This document shows positions 34,225 through 43,487 of a DNA stretch of 64,000 nucleotides, piece after piece. The DNA lies in contig NZ_CP133152.1 in the NCBI RefSeq assembly GCF_036488675.1, forward strand, positions 434,001 through 498,000, written 5' to 3'. The notes beneath the pieces are model-generated. The model ran no database searches and had not been told where the DNA came from. It saw only the letters and a list, made by a program, of their open reading frames with translations. The DNA is from Sinorhizobium chiapasense. Lineage in GTDB: Bacteria; Pseudomonadota; Alphaproteobacteria; Rhizobiales; Rhizobiaceae. The translations under genes were made by a program, and so were the position numbers. Position 1 is the stretch's first letter. Every line of letters starts with the position of its first letter.

Positions 34225-35067
34225 TCAGGCCAGTTCCTCTGCCTGATAATCGGTGGAGAAGGCGATTTCCCGCTGGGCTTCGAGCTCGTTAAGCCGGGTG
34301 GAAAGCGCATCGCGAACAGCATGGTAGGACGTTTTGCCGAGCACAAGACGCAGCGGGGGTTCAGCTTGGTCCACAACCGCGATCATCGTCGCGGCCATGC
34401 GCTCGGGGTCGCCGGTCACAATCCAGTCGCCGCTCAGCAACGCGTCCCGCGTCTGGTGGGCGGGAGTGCCGTCATAAGCTGCAATCGGCTCCGGCTGCAC
34501 CAGGCCGCGGCCGAAATTGGTGCGCGCTGGCCCCGGCTCGACGAGAGTGAAGCGGATGCCGAATGGCGCCATCTCCTTCGCCACTGCCTCGACAAATCCC
34601 TCAATGCCCCACTTGGTCGCATGATAGAGGCTGAAACCGGGATAGGCGATCTGCCCGCCCTCGCTCGAGACCTGCAGAACCCGTCCTCCACCCTGGGCTC
34701 GCAGGTGCGGGAGTGCGGAGCGGATCAGCACGATCGATCCACTGAGATTGGTGTCGACGATGTCGCGCAGCTGCTCATCTGTGGTTTCTTCGGCTGCGCC
34801 CAGAACGCCGTACCCGGCATTGCTGACGATGGTGTCGATCCGTCCAAGCTCGCTGAATGCGTGGTCGACTGTCTCCCGCACAGCGTGCAAGTCCCGCAGA
34901 TCCAGAGCCTCAACCCACAGCCGATCGGCATGGCGTTCGCGAAGGTCATCGAGCGCTTGCGTGTTGCGGCTGGTTGCTGCCACCCGGTCGCCGCGCGCCA
35001 GTAGCTTTTCTGTCAGCGAGCGCCCGAAGCCTGAGGACGCGCCGGTGATTAACCATGTCTTGCTCAT
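34225..35067 (-). CDS. SDR-family oxidoreductase
   Basis: This 280-residue classical short-chain dehydrogenase has the NAD(P) motif ITGASSGFGRSL (7-18), SNAGYGVLG (about 84-92), the catalytic Ser in VSSEGG and YHATKWGIEGF (Tyr and Lys). The length with a C-terminal extension suggests the subgroup acting on unknown carbonyl compounds. It is divergent from a LysR gene 96 bp away, which probably regulates it. Confidence 0.87.
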   Translation of the reverse strand: MSKTWLITGASSGFGRSLTEKLLARGDRVAATSRNTQALDDLRERHADRLWVEALDLRDLHAVRETVDHAFSELGRIDTIVSNAGYGVLGAAEETTDEQLRDIVDTNLSGSIVLIRSALPHLRAQGGGRVLQVSSEGGQIAYPGFSLYHATKWGIEGFVEAVAKEMAPFGIRFTLVEPGPARTNFGRGLVQPEPIAAYDGTPAHQTRDALLSGDWIVTGDPERMAATMIAVVDQAEPPLRLVLGKTSYHAVRDALSTRLNELEAQREIAFSTDYQAEELA

Positions 35068-35163
35068 GAGAATGCTCCTTTCTGTTTCGAGGCAGATTTT
35101 GGAGCTTTCGATTGGAAAGAGAAGAGCGCCAGTTTAGGATGGCGTGGTGAAGGGAATTCACCA

Positions 35164-36084
35164 ATGGCGAAACCAACTCTGGCTGACCTGGAAGCGTTTG
35201 CGGTGGTGGCCGCCGAACGCAGCTTTCGGCGGGCGGCCGACCATCTGGGCGTATCCCGCTCGGCGCTCAGCCACCGCATGAGAAAGCTGGAAGAGCAGCT
35301 AGGTCTGCGGTTGCTGAACCGCACGACCCGCAGCGTCTCCCCGACAGACGCGGCTAATCGATTACTTGCCCGGATCGGCCCGACCCTGAGAGACCTGGAC
35401 TCGGCACTGGATACGCTTGCGGAAGACCGGGGTAACCCCAGTGGCGTGCTGCGGATCAATGCCGGCAGAGGAGCGGCCCAGCTGCTGCTGCGCCACGTCG
35501 TGCCGACTTATCTCGCGAGACACCCGGACGTCGAGGTCGACCTGGTCAGCGAAGGGCGGCTTGTCGATATCGTAGAGCAAGGGTTCGACGCGGGCGTCCG
35601 GTTCGCAGAGGCGGTACCCCAGGACATGATCGCGGTGAGGATCAGCAACGATCTCCGATTCCTCGCCGTTGCGGCCCCGGACTATGTGAGCCGTTTCGGC
35701 AAACCCGCCGTTCCGGACGATTTGCTTCGGCATCGCTGCATTCGCCAGCGCCTGCCAAGCGGCAAACGCTACCGCTGGGAATTCGAGAAGCGCGGGCAGG
35801 AAATTGCCGTCGATCCTTCAGGCGCGCTGACGCTTGACGACAATGAACTGATGGCCGAAGCGGCCGCCAATGGCCTGGGCATCGCCTATGTGCCCGAAAC
35901 CGCCGCGGGTGATTTCCTTGCCGCTGGTCGCCTCGTGACAGTGCTTGAAGACTGGTGCCCGCCGTTCTCCGGATTGATGCTGTACTATCCCGGGCACCGT
36001 CACGTGCCTGCGGCATTGCGCGCCTTTATCGACCTGCTGAAGGAATCGGACACAAAGGCGGCCATGACCGCAGCTCCCGGTTAA
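35164..36084 (+). CDS. LysR-family transcriptional regulator
   Basis: This 306-residue protein has an N-terminal winged helix (DLEAFAVVAAERSFRRAADH, LGVSRSALSHRMRKLEEQLG, LLNRTTRSVSPTDA) and a LysR substrate-binding domain from about 90. It is oriented divergently to the SDR gene, a typical regulator-target arrangement. The effector is unknown. Confidence 0.9.
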   Translation: MAKPTLADLEAFAVVAAERSFRRAADHLGVSRSALSHRMRKLEEQLGLRLLNRTTRSVSPTDAANRLLARIGPTLRDLDSALDTLAEDRGNPSGVLRINAGRGAAQLLLRHVVPTYLARHPDVEVDLVSEGRLVDIVEQGFDAGVRFAEAVPQDMIAVRISNDLRFLAVAAPDYVSRFGKPAVPDDLLRHRCIRQRLPSGKRYRWEFEKRGQEIAVDPSGALTLDDNELMAEAAANGLGIAYVPETAAGDFLAAGRLVTVLEDWCPPFSGLMLYYPGHRHVPAALRAFIDLLKESDTKAAMTAAPG

Positions 36085-36194
36085 GACAGGATTCGACTTC
36101 CTTTGCCGGTTCAGAGGCGCCCGAAAGGCTCGATCGCTGGGCGTCGAAGAAACCGTGACAACACAACTCCAACCAGCTTCCGCCAGTGGTGCGA

Positions 36195-36395
36195 GAAAGT
36201 CCTTCGCCGCGCGATCCTTGGCTGAGAGGTGATATGAGTGGGTCACCTGGCCTTGGTCGCGGGCGTCGGGGATCAGCGCGGCGAGCCGGTCGGCGATCCC
36301 GCAGCGCTTGTCGGCTTTGGCTCAAGAGCAGCACGCCGCCGTCGGACGTAGCCTCCGTCGAAGCCGGCTGTGACTTTCTTGCGCTCCCCGGCTGG
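36195..36395 (-). pseudogene. IS1380-family transposase N-terminal fragment
   Basis: Across a frameshift the minus strand reads KVTAGFDGG, then SDGGVLLLSQ, then IADRLAALIPDARDQGQVTH. This matches the conserved start of IS1380 transposases. The remaining catalytic domain is absent. Apart from it, the 36085-36587 gap contains nothing I can support. Confidence 0.6.
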
Positions 36396-36587
36396 GTGGC
36401 GATCAGGTCTCGACACCGAGTCCCTAACGCATTCAGAGAGTTACGCTACGCCCGCCAAACCCGGCAGCGTGACGTCGCGAATAATCCGGGCTAGCGCGGG
36501 ATGAGGAAAACTCTGTAACGGTTTCCCGTCCGGAATTGCCTAAGGTCAAAGGGTTAGACCACCATTTCAATGAATCAATGAAATGAT

Positions 36588-37238
36588 CTAACCGGAGCGG
36601 CCTTCGATTGCGTCGCGCAGCACCATCGCCGCTTCCGTCCGATTGGCGGCGCCAAGTTTCGTCATGATCTGCGTCATGTGATGCTTGACGGTCTTCTCCT
36701 GGAGATCGAGCTTTCTTGCGACCTGCTTGTTGCTCATGCCGGAGGCCACAAGGTGCAGGACCTCTTGTTCCCGAGCGGTCAGTTCCGCGATGAGGTCGGA
36801 TTTGTTCGCAGTGCTCGGCGAAGGGTTCGAGAGCAGCTTGGCAGAGAGCGTCGGAGCGACATAGCTCTCGCCGGAGGCCACTGTCCGTATGACGTCCGCC
36901 AGCGCCCTCGACCCGATCCCCTTCAGGACATAGCCCTTCGCGCCGCCATTGAGAGCGGCCGTGACGTCGTCGCCGGCCTCGGACACGGTGAGCATTACGA
37001 TCTTCTGCAGCGGTACCAATTCAAGGATAAGCGGTATCGCGTTCAATCCGCCTCCCGGCATGGAAATGTCGAGTAGCATGACGTCCGGGGATAGGTTCTG
37101 GGCGATTCTCAGCGCGTCGTCGCGCGAGCTTCCCTCGGCAACGATTTCAAACCCGTCGATCTCCGAAAGACTTCTCGTCACGCCCTCTCTGAACAGAGGG
37201 TGATCGTCGATTACCGCCACGCGTATCGCTGCAGTCAT
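36588..37238 (-). CDS. NarL/FixJ-type response regulator
   Basis: This 216-residue protein has a receiver domain with VIDDHPLFREGVT (9-21), the phospho-acceptor Asp in DVMLLDISMPGGG and the Lys in GYVLKG. A LuxR-type helix-turn-helix follows (LTAREQEVLHLVASGMSNKQ, KTVKHHMTQIMTKLGAANRT). It overlaps the upstream histidine kinase gene by four bases, so the two form a two-component pair. Targets are unknown. Confidence 0.92.
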   Translation of the reverse strand: MTAAIRVAVIDDHPLFREGVTRSLSEIDGFEIVAEGSSRDDALRIAQNLSPDVMLLDISMPGGGLNAIPLILELVPLQKIVMLTVSEAGDDVTAALNGGAKGYVLKGIGSRALADVIRTVASGESYVAPTLSAKLLSNPSPSTANKSDLIAELTAREQEVLHLVASGMSNKQVARKLDLQEKTVKHHMTQIMTKLGAANRTEAAMVLRDAIEGRSG

Positions 37239-38731
37239 GCCTGTCCAATCTCCTCGATGCCAAGTGACATCCTAACGATGGTGCCGGGGCCGGCGCCGTC
37301 GACTTCAAACGTGCCGCCCAGGCTCTCTATCCGTTCCCTGAGCCCGGCCAGTCCGAGGCTTGTCGGCCGTATGTCTTTGGGATCAAAACCCTCTCCTCCG
37401 TCGGTAACCGCGATGCAGACCCTGTCGCCTTCAGTGCTTTGGGCCACACGTTGCCCGACACCGCCGCCGTGGCGGTAAGCGTTGTTGAGCGTTTCCTGCA
37501 CGAAGCGGTATATGCATATCTTTGCGGAGGGAGAAAGGCGCTCGGGCGGATCGGACAACGATAGCTCGACAGTTGACCCGGTTCGCTGTTCATGGGCGCG
37601 AACGACACGCTCGAGGAGTTCGGGCAGGCTGGCCGTCTCGATCTGCGGCAGGACCAGTCCGCTGCATATCGTTCTGATCTCGTGCATCGCCTCGTCGAGG
37701 CTTGCCTTGATGGCTGTGATTTCCCGTTCGCGTACCGCGGCGGAAGTCGATGGACTGACCAATGCGTTGCTGTCCAGCCGCAACGAGGCGAAGGCGACGA
37801 GCTGTGCCGGACCGTCATGCAAATCGGCACCGATTCGGCGCAGCATGTTCTCGTTCAACGCTGTTGCGCGTTGCGACGCGTGCTGCAAGCGCCCACGCAG
37901 GGCCTCGTTCTGCGAGAGCAGCGCCGAAAGCTCGTCCACACGCTGCTTTAAGGCATGGCGCTGCCTTTCGATGGTTCTGCTGCCGCGCATGACGATTGCC
38001 GAAAGCATGATGAAGAAGGCCAGCGTGAAGCCCGCGACGGCCAGCCAGGTCAGAAAACGGGCCTGAGTCAAGCTGAGTTCGAAGTCGTGGGCGATTTCAT
38101 GGAATTCCGAAACGGCGACGACCTGTCCGGACCAGGGCTGGAGCACAGGATTGTAGATTTCGAGCAGCGGCTTGCTCGCCCGCTGGTTCGTCTCGTCCGC
38201 GGTGTCGTCGACCGGCTTGAACTGAGCCACCATCTCGCCGCCGAATGCGGTTCTCAACTCATCGCCGAGCTCGAAACGCCGGCCGACCATGTTCTCTTCG
38301 TTCGAGTAGAGAATGGTGCCGTCCGAGCGCCACAGGCGAAATGCCAGCAATCGGTTTCCGAGAGCCCCTTGTCCAAGCGTCTCGTCGAGCGCGCGCGCAA
38401 CCGTGTCGTCGAGAACCTGCGTCGTCTGCATGTCGGGCAAGAGCGGTGCGATGACGCTGTCGACGTATAGTGCAGTCGCCGCTGCCGAGTTTCGAGTAAC
38501 AGCGCCTTCAATGAGGCTGGTGACGAAAGCGCCGACTACCAGCATGGCGGACATTGCAACGATGCCGCCGATCAGCAGGAACTGCTTCGCCAGCGGCTGC
38601 GCGTTCCATCGTTTGATCAGGTCATTGGCACGCAAGAGGAATCTCGAAGTTATACGCTCGACAAAGCAGCTGGACGTCGCTCGCAGTCGCGTCGGTAAAA
38701 CTAATGCGCCCAGACAGCCGGTCAATGCCAT
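37235..38731 (-). CDS. Sensor histidine kinase, NarX/DegS type
   Basis: This 498-residue protein has a membrane segment near 50-75, a periplasmic sensor of about 160 residues and a second membrane segment near 240-265. A coiled coil and a HisKA_3 dimerisation domain follow, with the phospho-acceptor His in GADLHDGPAQLV. The HATPase domain shows NNAYRHGGGVG and DGGEGFDP. It is the partner of the response regulator it overlaps. The start is uncertain: several later codons could be used, because the first 30 residues look non-conserved. Confidence 0.9.
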   Translation of the reverse strand: MALTGCLGALVLPTRLRATSSCFVERITSRFLLRANDLIKRWNAQPLAKQFLLIGGIVAMSAMLVVGAFVTSLIEGAVTRNSAAATALYVDSVIAPLLPDMQTTQVLDDTVARALDETLGQGALGNRLLAFRLWRSDGTILYSNEENMVGRRFELGDELRTAFGGEMVAQFKPVDDTADETNQRASKPLLEIYNPVLQPWSGQVVAVSEFHEIAHDFELSLTQARFLTWLAVAGFTLAFFIMLSAIVMRGSRTIERQRHALKQRVDELSALLSQNEALRGRLQHASQRATALNENMLRRIGADLHDGPAQLVAFASLRLDSNALVSPSTSAAVREREITAIKASLDEAMHEIRTICSGLVLPQIETASLPELLERVVRAHEQRTGSTVELSLSDPPERLSPSAKICIYRFVQETLNNAYRHGGGVGQRVAQSTEGDRVCIAVTDGGEGFDPKDIRPTSLGLAGLRERIESLGGTFEVDGAGPGTIVRMSLGIEEIGQA

Positions 38732-38920
38732 GCGGTCTTGGTCATGTCCATCGGACTTTTGATGGCGGGCCGATCAGACCTAAGTCCGATCCACCAACGC
38801 AATGGTCCGGGGACGGTGGTGTCCTCCTGCGGCGCAAGTTAACGTTGCACCAATTCGAATGCGGTTCGGGCGACGCCGTCATCATAGGCGGCGCGAACAT
38901 CAAAAGACATGGAGACATTC

Positions 38921-40057
38921 ATGACCATTTCGAAAGTAATCGGACGAAGCTTCGTCGCACTGGCGATTTCCATCGCTCCCGTGGCAGGCGTTACCTTCGG
39001 CGCATCGACTGTTGCTTTTGCCAAGGGCGGCAACGGCGGTGGAAATGGCGGCGGCGGTGGAAATGGCGGCGGTGGTGGAAATGGTGGCGGCCACGGTGGC
39101 TCGCATTCCAGTTCGGGCAAATCGGGAACGTCCAAATCGGGAACGTCAGGGACGAGCAAGAAAAGCAGCAATAACCACGGTACGTCGAAGCAAAAGTCCG
39201 TCATCACACACAAGAAATCCGGCGCGGCAGTCAAGGCGGCAAACGCCGTGAAAACGGAAACGGTGACCGTAACCACGCCGGAGAACACGGTTTCCGATAC
39301 AGCAAAGCTCAGTTCGCTGAACCGGAACTATCATGCCTATTTGAACTCCAACGACCCCCGCATGGCGGCCATTTCCGCCTATGCCGTCGCCTATGCCGAG
39401 TTCGAGGCCGAGAACGGCCCTGACGCCATTCCGACGGATCCGGCCCTGAGCGATGAAGCACTCCGCGAAGCGCTGGAGAGCTTCACGAAGGACGGCATTG
39501 TGACCGACGACACCCTTGCCGACGCCAAGGACATCCTCGGTGTCGGTCCGGCGTTCGGTAAAATCGACGAGATTCGCGAGACGCTCCCGGAGCCGGAACC
39601 TACCGATCCGGAGTTGGAGCCTGACACGGCCGATCCGGAGGCGGCGACGGCCGCAGATGCGGAAACAGTGACCGTAACCGAGCTGGAGAACACAGCTTCC
39701 GACACGGCAAAGCTCAGTTCGCTGAACCGGAACTATCATGCCTATTTGAATTCCAATGATCCTCGCATGAAGGCCATTTCCGCCTATGCGACCACCTATG
39801 CCGAGTTCGAGGCTGAGAACGGCCCAGACGCCATTCCGACAGATCCGGCCTTGAGCGATGAAGCGCTCCGCGAAGCACTCGAGAGCTTCACGAAGGACGG
39901 CGTTGTAACCGACGACACCCTCGCCGACGCCAAGGACATCCTCGGTGTCGGACCGACATTCGGCAAAATCGACGAGATCCGCGAGACGCTTCCGGAGCCT
40001 ACTGATCCGGAGCTGGAGCCTGAGACAACCGATCCGGAGTTGGAAACCGTAAACTGA
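38921..40057 (+). CDS. Exported Gly-rich protein with two near-identical 135-residue repeats
   Basis: This 378-residue protein has a signal peptide (about 1-33, ending STVAFA), a Gly/Asn tract and a Ser/Lys-rich linker. Two tandem modules follow, each beginning SDTAKLSSLNRNYHAYLNSN and ending GKIDEIRETLPEP. At the DNA level they are offset by about 405 bp and are nearly identical. GGAGA five bases before ATG 38921 decides the start over ATG 38909. The acidic Pro/Glu spacers (TDPELEPDTADPE) suggest a surface or matrix protein. It shares the Gly/Asn tract with 30200-30661. No function is assigned. Confidence 0.7.
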   Translation: MTISKVIGRSFVALAISIAPVAGVTFGASTVAFAKGGNGGGNGGGGGNGGGGGNGGGHGGSHSSSGKSGTSKSGTSGTSKKSSNNHGTSKQKSVITHKKSGAAVKAANAVKTETVTVTTPENTVSDTAKLSSLNRNYHAYLNSNDPRMAAISAYAVAYAEFEAENGPDAIPTDPALSDEALREALESFTKDGIVTDDTLADAKDILGVGPAFGKIDEIRETLPEPEPTDPELEPDTADPEAATAADAETVTVTELENTASDTAKLSSLNRNYHAYLNSNDPRMKAISAYATTYAEFEAENGPDAIPTDPALSDEALREALESFTKDGVVTDDTLADAKDILGVGPTFGKIDEIRETLPEPTDPELEPETTDPELETVN

Positions 40058-40123
40058 ACCTACTGCATGCTTCCTTAAATCGTAGCCGATTTATGGATAA
40101 AAACATGCAGCAATTCAAAGTGC

Positions 40124-40164
40124 TACAGCGTCCTTTGCGCGTCTGATAAGACGCGCGGCGCTGT
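40124..40164. repeat. Rhizobial intergenic palindromic element
   Basis: ACAGCGTCC..TGCGCGTC-TGATAA-GACGCGCGGCGCTGT is the inverse-oriented relative of the 31527 and 33972 elements. Confidence 0.65.
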
Positions 40165-40229
40165 AAGCCTGGCCGGCAGTGGCGGTAACCGCTGCAGCCG
40201 GCCTTAAGCCGAAGGGGACGGGTCGATCC

Positions 40230-41021
40230 ATGAACCTGGAGAAATTCAGCAGTGTCGTTCGCCATGTGACACAGGCGATGCAACATGGACGGATCGGTTT
40301 TTCGCTCCAGCAAATCAATTCGGTCGACGACCCAGGCCAAGTTCTCTATTCGGAATGCCTGGGAAGGCTCATCGAGCCTGACGGCACAATCAGGACCTGC
40401 GGCGAATTCATAGCCTTTCTCGAAGCGTCGGGGCGCGCTCCCGCTTTTGACCGGCACGTGGTTGATCTCGCATTCGACTGGTTGGCCTGCCATCCAACGG
40501 CTTCTTTGGGCTGCAACATTTCGGCGGAAAATCTTGCCGACAAACAGAATTGGGCTGTTCTGTACGATCTGCTTCACAGGCATCGAGCGATGGCTCCGCG
40601 CCTGGTTCTCGAAATAACGGAAAGCCTGCCAGTTGCGACGCTCTCTGCCGCCGCTGAGTTGCTTCAGAGTGTTCGCGAACTGGGATACAAAGTCGCGATA
40701 GACGACTTCGGCACCGGGTATTCGACGCCCGAAACGCTTTTGTCCCTTCCCGTGGACATCGTGAAGATTGACGCCTTTTTCATACAGCGCCGCGGCGATA
40801 AAGCGGAGCGGTTCCTTCACCACATGGTCGGTCTGGCGTCCTGCGCGGCATCCACCGTGGTCGTCGAAGGCATCGAGACATATGCCCAGCTGGAGGCTGC
40901 GAAAGCAGCCGGGGCGACACATGTGCAGGGGTTTCTCCTGTCCGAGCCGACCCTGCCGCCCGTCCATTGCGGACAGGTGAATTCCGCCCGGCACGCGGTC
41001 GCTTCCAAATGGATGATGTGA
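40230..41021 (+). CDS. EAL-domain c-di-GMP phosphodiesterase-like protein
   Basis: This 263-residue protein is a stand-alone EAL domain. The signature is ECLGR in place of EALLR and keeps ExLxR. Other catalytic landmarks are present: NISAEN, LEITES, IDDFGTGYST, VDIVKID, VVVEGIET and VQGFLLSEP. Hydrolysis of c-di-GMP is therefore plausible, but enzymatic activity cannot be assumed with the altered signature. There is no sensory or membrane domain. The start at 40230 gives the domain without the 17 extra residues of a GTG-initiated frame. Confidence 0.83.
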   Translation: MNLEKFSSVVRHVTQAMQHGRIGFSLQQINSVDDPGQVLYSECLGRLIEPDGTIRTCGEFIAFLEASGRAPAFDRHVVDLAFDWLACHPTASLGCNISAENLADKQNWAVLYDLLHRHRAMAPRLVLEITESLPVATLSAAAELLQSVRELGYKVAIDDFGTGYSTPETLLSLPVDIVKIDAFFIQRRGDKAERFLHHMVGLASCAASTVVVEGIETYAQLEAAKAAGATHVQGFLLSEPTLPPVHCGQVNSARHAVASKWMM

Positions 41022-41133
41022 GGGCAAGGGGACGGTCCGCTTATGCGGCTCGGACCGCTTTCGCCGAGATGTTCCCACAGCGCCATCCACCGGCGGACGC
41101 TGATCTTCCTCCGGTGAGGCAGACGTTGCTCGT

Positions 41134-42030
41134 TTAAGTCTTTCCCGATTTCCGAATGTAGTCGACCAGTGCGCGGAGCTTCAGCGGCTGCCGGTGGCGT
41201 GTGGGGTAGTAAAGATAGAAGCCGGCGAAGGGAGGACAGTAAGCTTCCAGCAGCGGCACGAGTTCGCCGCGCTCGATATAGGGCTGGAATGTCTCCATCA
41301 TCCCGAACGTGATGCCCGCACCGGCCCTGGCCAGACGGATCATCATTCCCATGTCGTTGGTCGTCACGGCCGGATCCACTGAGACATCGAAATCTCGACC
41401 ATTTTCCGTGAATTCCCAGCGGTAGGGCGCGGTGTCCGGACCGGGCCGCCAGCCGATGCAGACATGCATCGAAAGGTCGCGCGGATGGCCGGGGCTGCCG
41501 TGTCGCTCGATATATCCGGGGGAGGCGGCGGCGCATTGTCTCTGCTCCGTCGATACCGGCACGGCGATCATGTCCTGCTCAAGCACTTCGCCAAGGCGCA
41601 CGCCGGCATCGAAACCGGCCTCGACAATGTCGAACTCTTCGTCCGTGATCGTCAGGTCCAGTCTCACCTTCGGAAAGGCCTCGATAAAACCCGCGAGCAG
41701 CCTGCCTGACAGGAAGCTCTCTGCGACCGACGAAACGGCGATCCGCAGGCGCCCGCTCGGATGGGCTTCGATCTCCCGCACCGTCTGTACTGCCGCGCTG
41801 ACCTGGGCGGCCGATGAACGCACGCTCTCGTAGAAGAGCTCGCCTGCTTCCGTCAGCCTAACGCTGCGCGTCGTGCGCTGCACGAGAGCTACACCGATGC
41901 GATCTTCCAGGCGCTGAAGTGCTTGGCTTACTGCCGAGCGGGTGACGCCCAGTCGCTCACTCGCGACGCGGAAGCTGCGCGCTTCGGCTATCGCCAGAAA
42001 CACCGAAATGCCTTCGAAATCATCGACCAT
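41134..42030 (-). CDS. LysR-family transcriptional regulator
   Basis: This 298-residue protein has the winged helix FEGISVFLAIAEARSFRVAS, ERLGVTRSAVSQALQRLEDR and VQRTTRSVRLTEAG, followed by a substrate-binding domain. It is divergent from the Atu4866-like and SDR genes, which it probably controls. The 107-bp intergenic region should contain its binding site; no clear T-N11-A motif was singled out. Confidence 0.9.
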   Translation of the reverse strand: MVDDFEGISVFLAIAEARSFRVASERLGVTRSAVSQALQRLEDRIGVALVQRTTRSVRLTEAGELFYESVRSSAAQVSAAVQTVREIEAHPSGRLRIAVSSVAESFLSGRLLAGFIEAFPKVRLDLTITDEEFDIVEAGFDAGVRLGEVLEQDMIAVPVSTEQRQCAAASPGYIERHGSPGHPRDLSMHVCIGWRPGPDTAPYRWEFTENGRDFDVSVDPAVTTNDMGMMIRLARAGAGITFGMMETFQPYIERGELVPLLEAYCPPFAGFYLYYPTRHRQPLKLRALVDYIRKSGKT

Positions 42031-42136
42031 TGGTTAGAAATTCTAACTAAGACATCCGGGATTGGCAACTCGATCGCGACATATCAGGCGCATACTCTGC
42101 GATTGTCATCAGAGCCGCACCTTCATGAGAGGAAAC

Positions 42137-42481
42137 ATGTCCACCACCTTTCCCAAACACCTGGCGCTCGGTCCGGCCGTTACCTTGCTTGCGACCTGCG
42201 CATCAGTGAGTTCCGCCTCCGGTGAAGCTGAGATCCACGATCCGTCACCGCATCCCTATGTCGGGATGTGGGTGACGGACGACGGATACGTCCGGCACGA
42301 ACTCCTCGGCAACGGGCGCTATGATGAAGCCCGTGGCACCCGGCAGAGCGCCTACGAGGGACGTTACGAGGTGTTCGGCAATCACATCGAATATTGGGAC
42401 GATACCGGCTTCACCGCCGACGGCGATTTTGTGGACGAGAACACGCTCCACCACGGCGGCATGATCCTTCGCCGCCGATGA
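42137..42481 (+). CDS. Atu4866-domain exported protein
   Basis: This 114-residue protein has a short signal-like N-terminus and then the Atu4866 beta-barrel domain: HPYVGMWVTDDGYVRHELL, NGRYDEARGTRQSAYEGRY and DDTGFTADGDFVDENTLHH. Members occur beside SDR genes in rhizobia and probably bind a small ligand. GAGAGG four bases before ATG 42137 fixes the start. It is transcribed with the SDR gene 141 bp downstream. Confidence 0.8.
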   Translation: MSTTFPKHLALGPAVTLLATCASVSSASGEAEIHDPSPHPYVGMWVTDDGYVRHELLGNGRYDEARGTRQSAYEGRYEVFGNHIEYWDDTGFTADGDFVDENTLHHGGMILRRR

Positions 42482-42622
42482 CGCCCCCAGATTCGACCGC
42501 GAAAGAGAAAGCCGCACGCGGCTGGACACCAGGTCGCGGCGCGCGGTTTCGCGCAGAATGTCGAGCCTTTTCAAACAGGAACCCCTCGCGCCGCGCGAGG
42601 CGAATATGGAATGGAGCTAGAG

Positions 42623-43357
42623 ATGTCGGATATTCATGAGAAAGTCGTCGCGATCACAGGAGCCAACAGCGGTATCGGTGAGGCCACGGCACGTGTTCTG
42701 GCGGCTGCGGGTGCCCATGTGCTGATCGGCGCCCGGCGCGCGGATCGGCTGGAGCGTCTGGCTGACGAGATCGCCGCTGCCGGCGGATCCGTCCGCATGA
42801 GAAAACTGGACGTGACCAGCCGAACGGATGTCGAGGCGTTTGCGCGTCACGCCCGATCAGAATTCGGACGTCTCGACGTCATCGTCAACAACGCGGGCGT
42901 CATGCCGTTGTCGCCGATGGCCGCGCTCAAGGTCGACGAGTGGGACCGCATGGTCGACGTCAACATCAAAGGCGTCCTCTACGGCATTGCGGCGGCGCTG
43001 CCGATCATGAGCGAGCAGGGGAGCGGGCAGATCGTCAATCTCGCATCGATCGGCGGTCACAGCGTTTCGCCGACCGCCGCCGTCTATTGCGCTACCAAGT
43101 TCGCCGTCTGTGCCATTTCCGATGGCTTGCGGCAGGAGACCGACAAAATCCGCGTTACCGTCATCTCGCCCGGCACAACGACGTCCGAACTCGCCGACAC
43201 CATTACGGACCCGACGGCCAGCGACGCGATGAAGGCTTACCGCGCGATCACGATCAGTCCCGAAGCGGTCGCCAACGCGATCCTTTACGCAGTCAGCCAG
43301 CCGAAAGACGTCGATGTCCGCGAGATCATCATCCGACCAACGGCGAGCCCCCACTGA
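42623..43357 (+). CDS. SDR-family oxidoreductase
   Basis: This 244-residue classical SDR has [18 protein letters not shown] (NAD(P) motif), [11 protein letters not shown], the catalytic Ser in LASIGGHS and [10 protein letters not shown] (Tyr and Lys). It is full length. GGAG precedes ATG 42623. The genes to the left, Atu4866-like and divergent LysR, form a common rhizobial redox module. The substrate is unknown. Confidence 0.88.
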   Translation: MSDIHEKVVAITGANSGIGEATARVLAAAGAHVLIGARRADRLERLADEIAAAGGSVRMRKLDVTSRTDVEAFARHARSEFGRLDVIVNNAGVMPLSPMAALKVDEWDRMVDVNIKGVLYGIAAALPIMSEQGSGQIVNLASIGGHSVSPTAAVYCATKFAVCAISDGLRQETDKIRVTVISPGTTTSELADTITDPTASDAMKAYRAITISPEAVANAILYAVSQPKDVDVREIIIRPTASPH

Positions 43358-43487
43358 ACGCGGCGTATCGGGCAGTCCGCCGATGATCGTGACCGCGCCA
43401 TTTGTCGAATTCTGATGACGTACAGGAGAGACCAGCAACGGCGGTCACAGCCCGTCACCGCCGTTGCCATGATGATCGCGGGTGAAT

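Noticed and set aside
35818..36246. 142-residue minus-strand ORF at the end of the LysR gene
   Set aside because: Its first part is explained as an IS1380 transposase fragment and the rest is antisense to the LysR gene.
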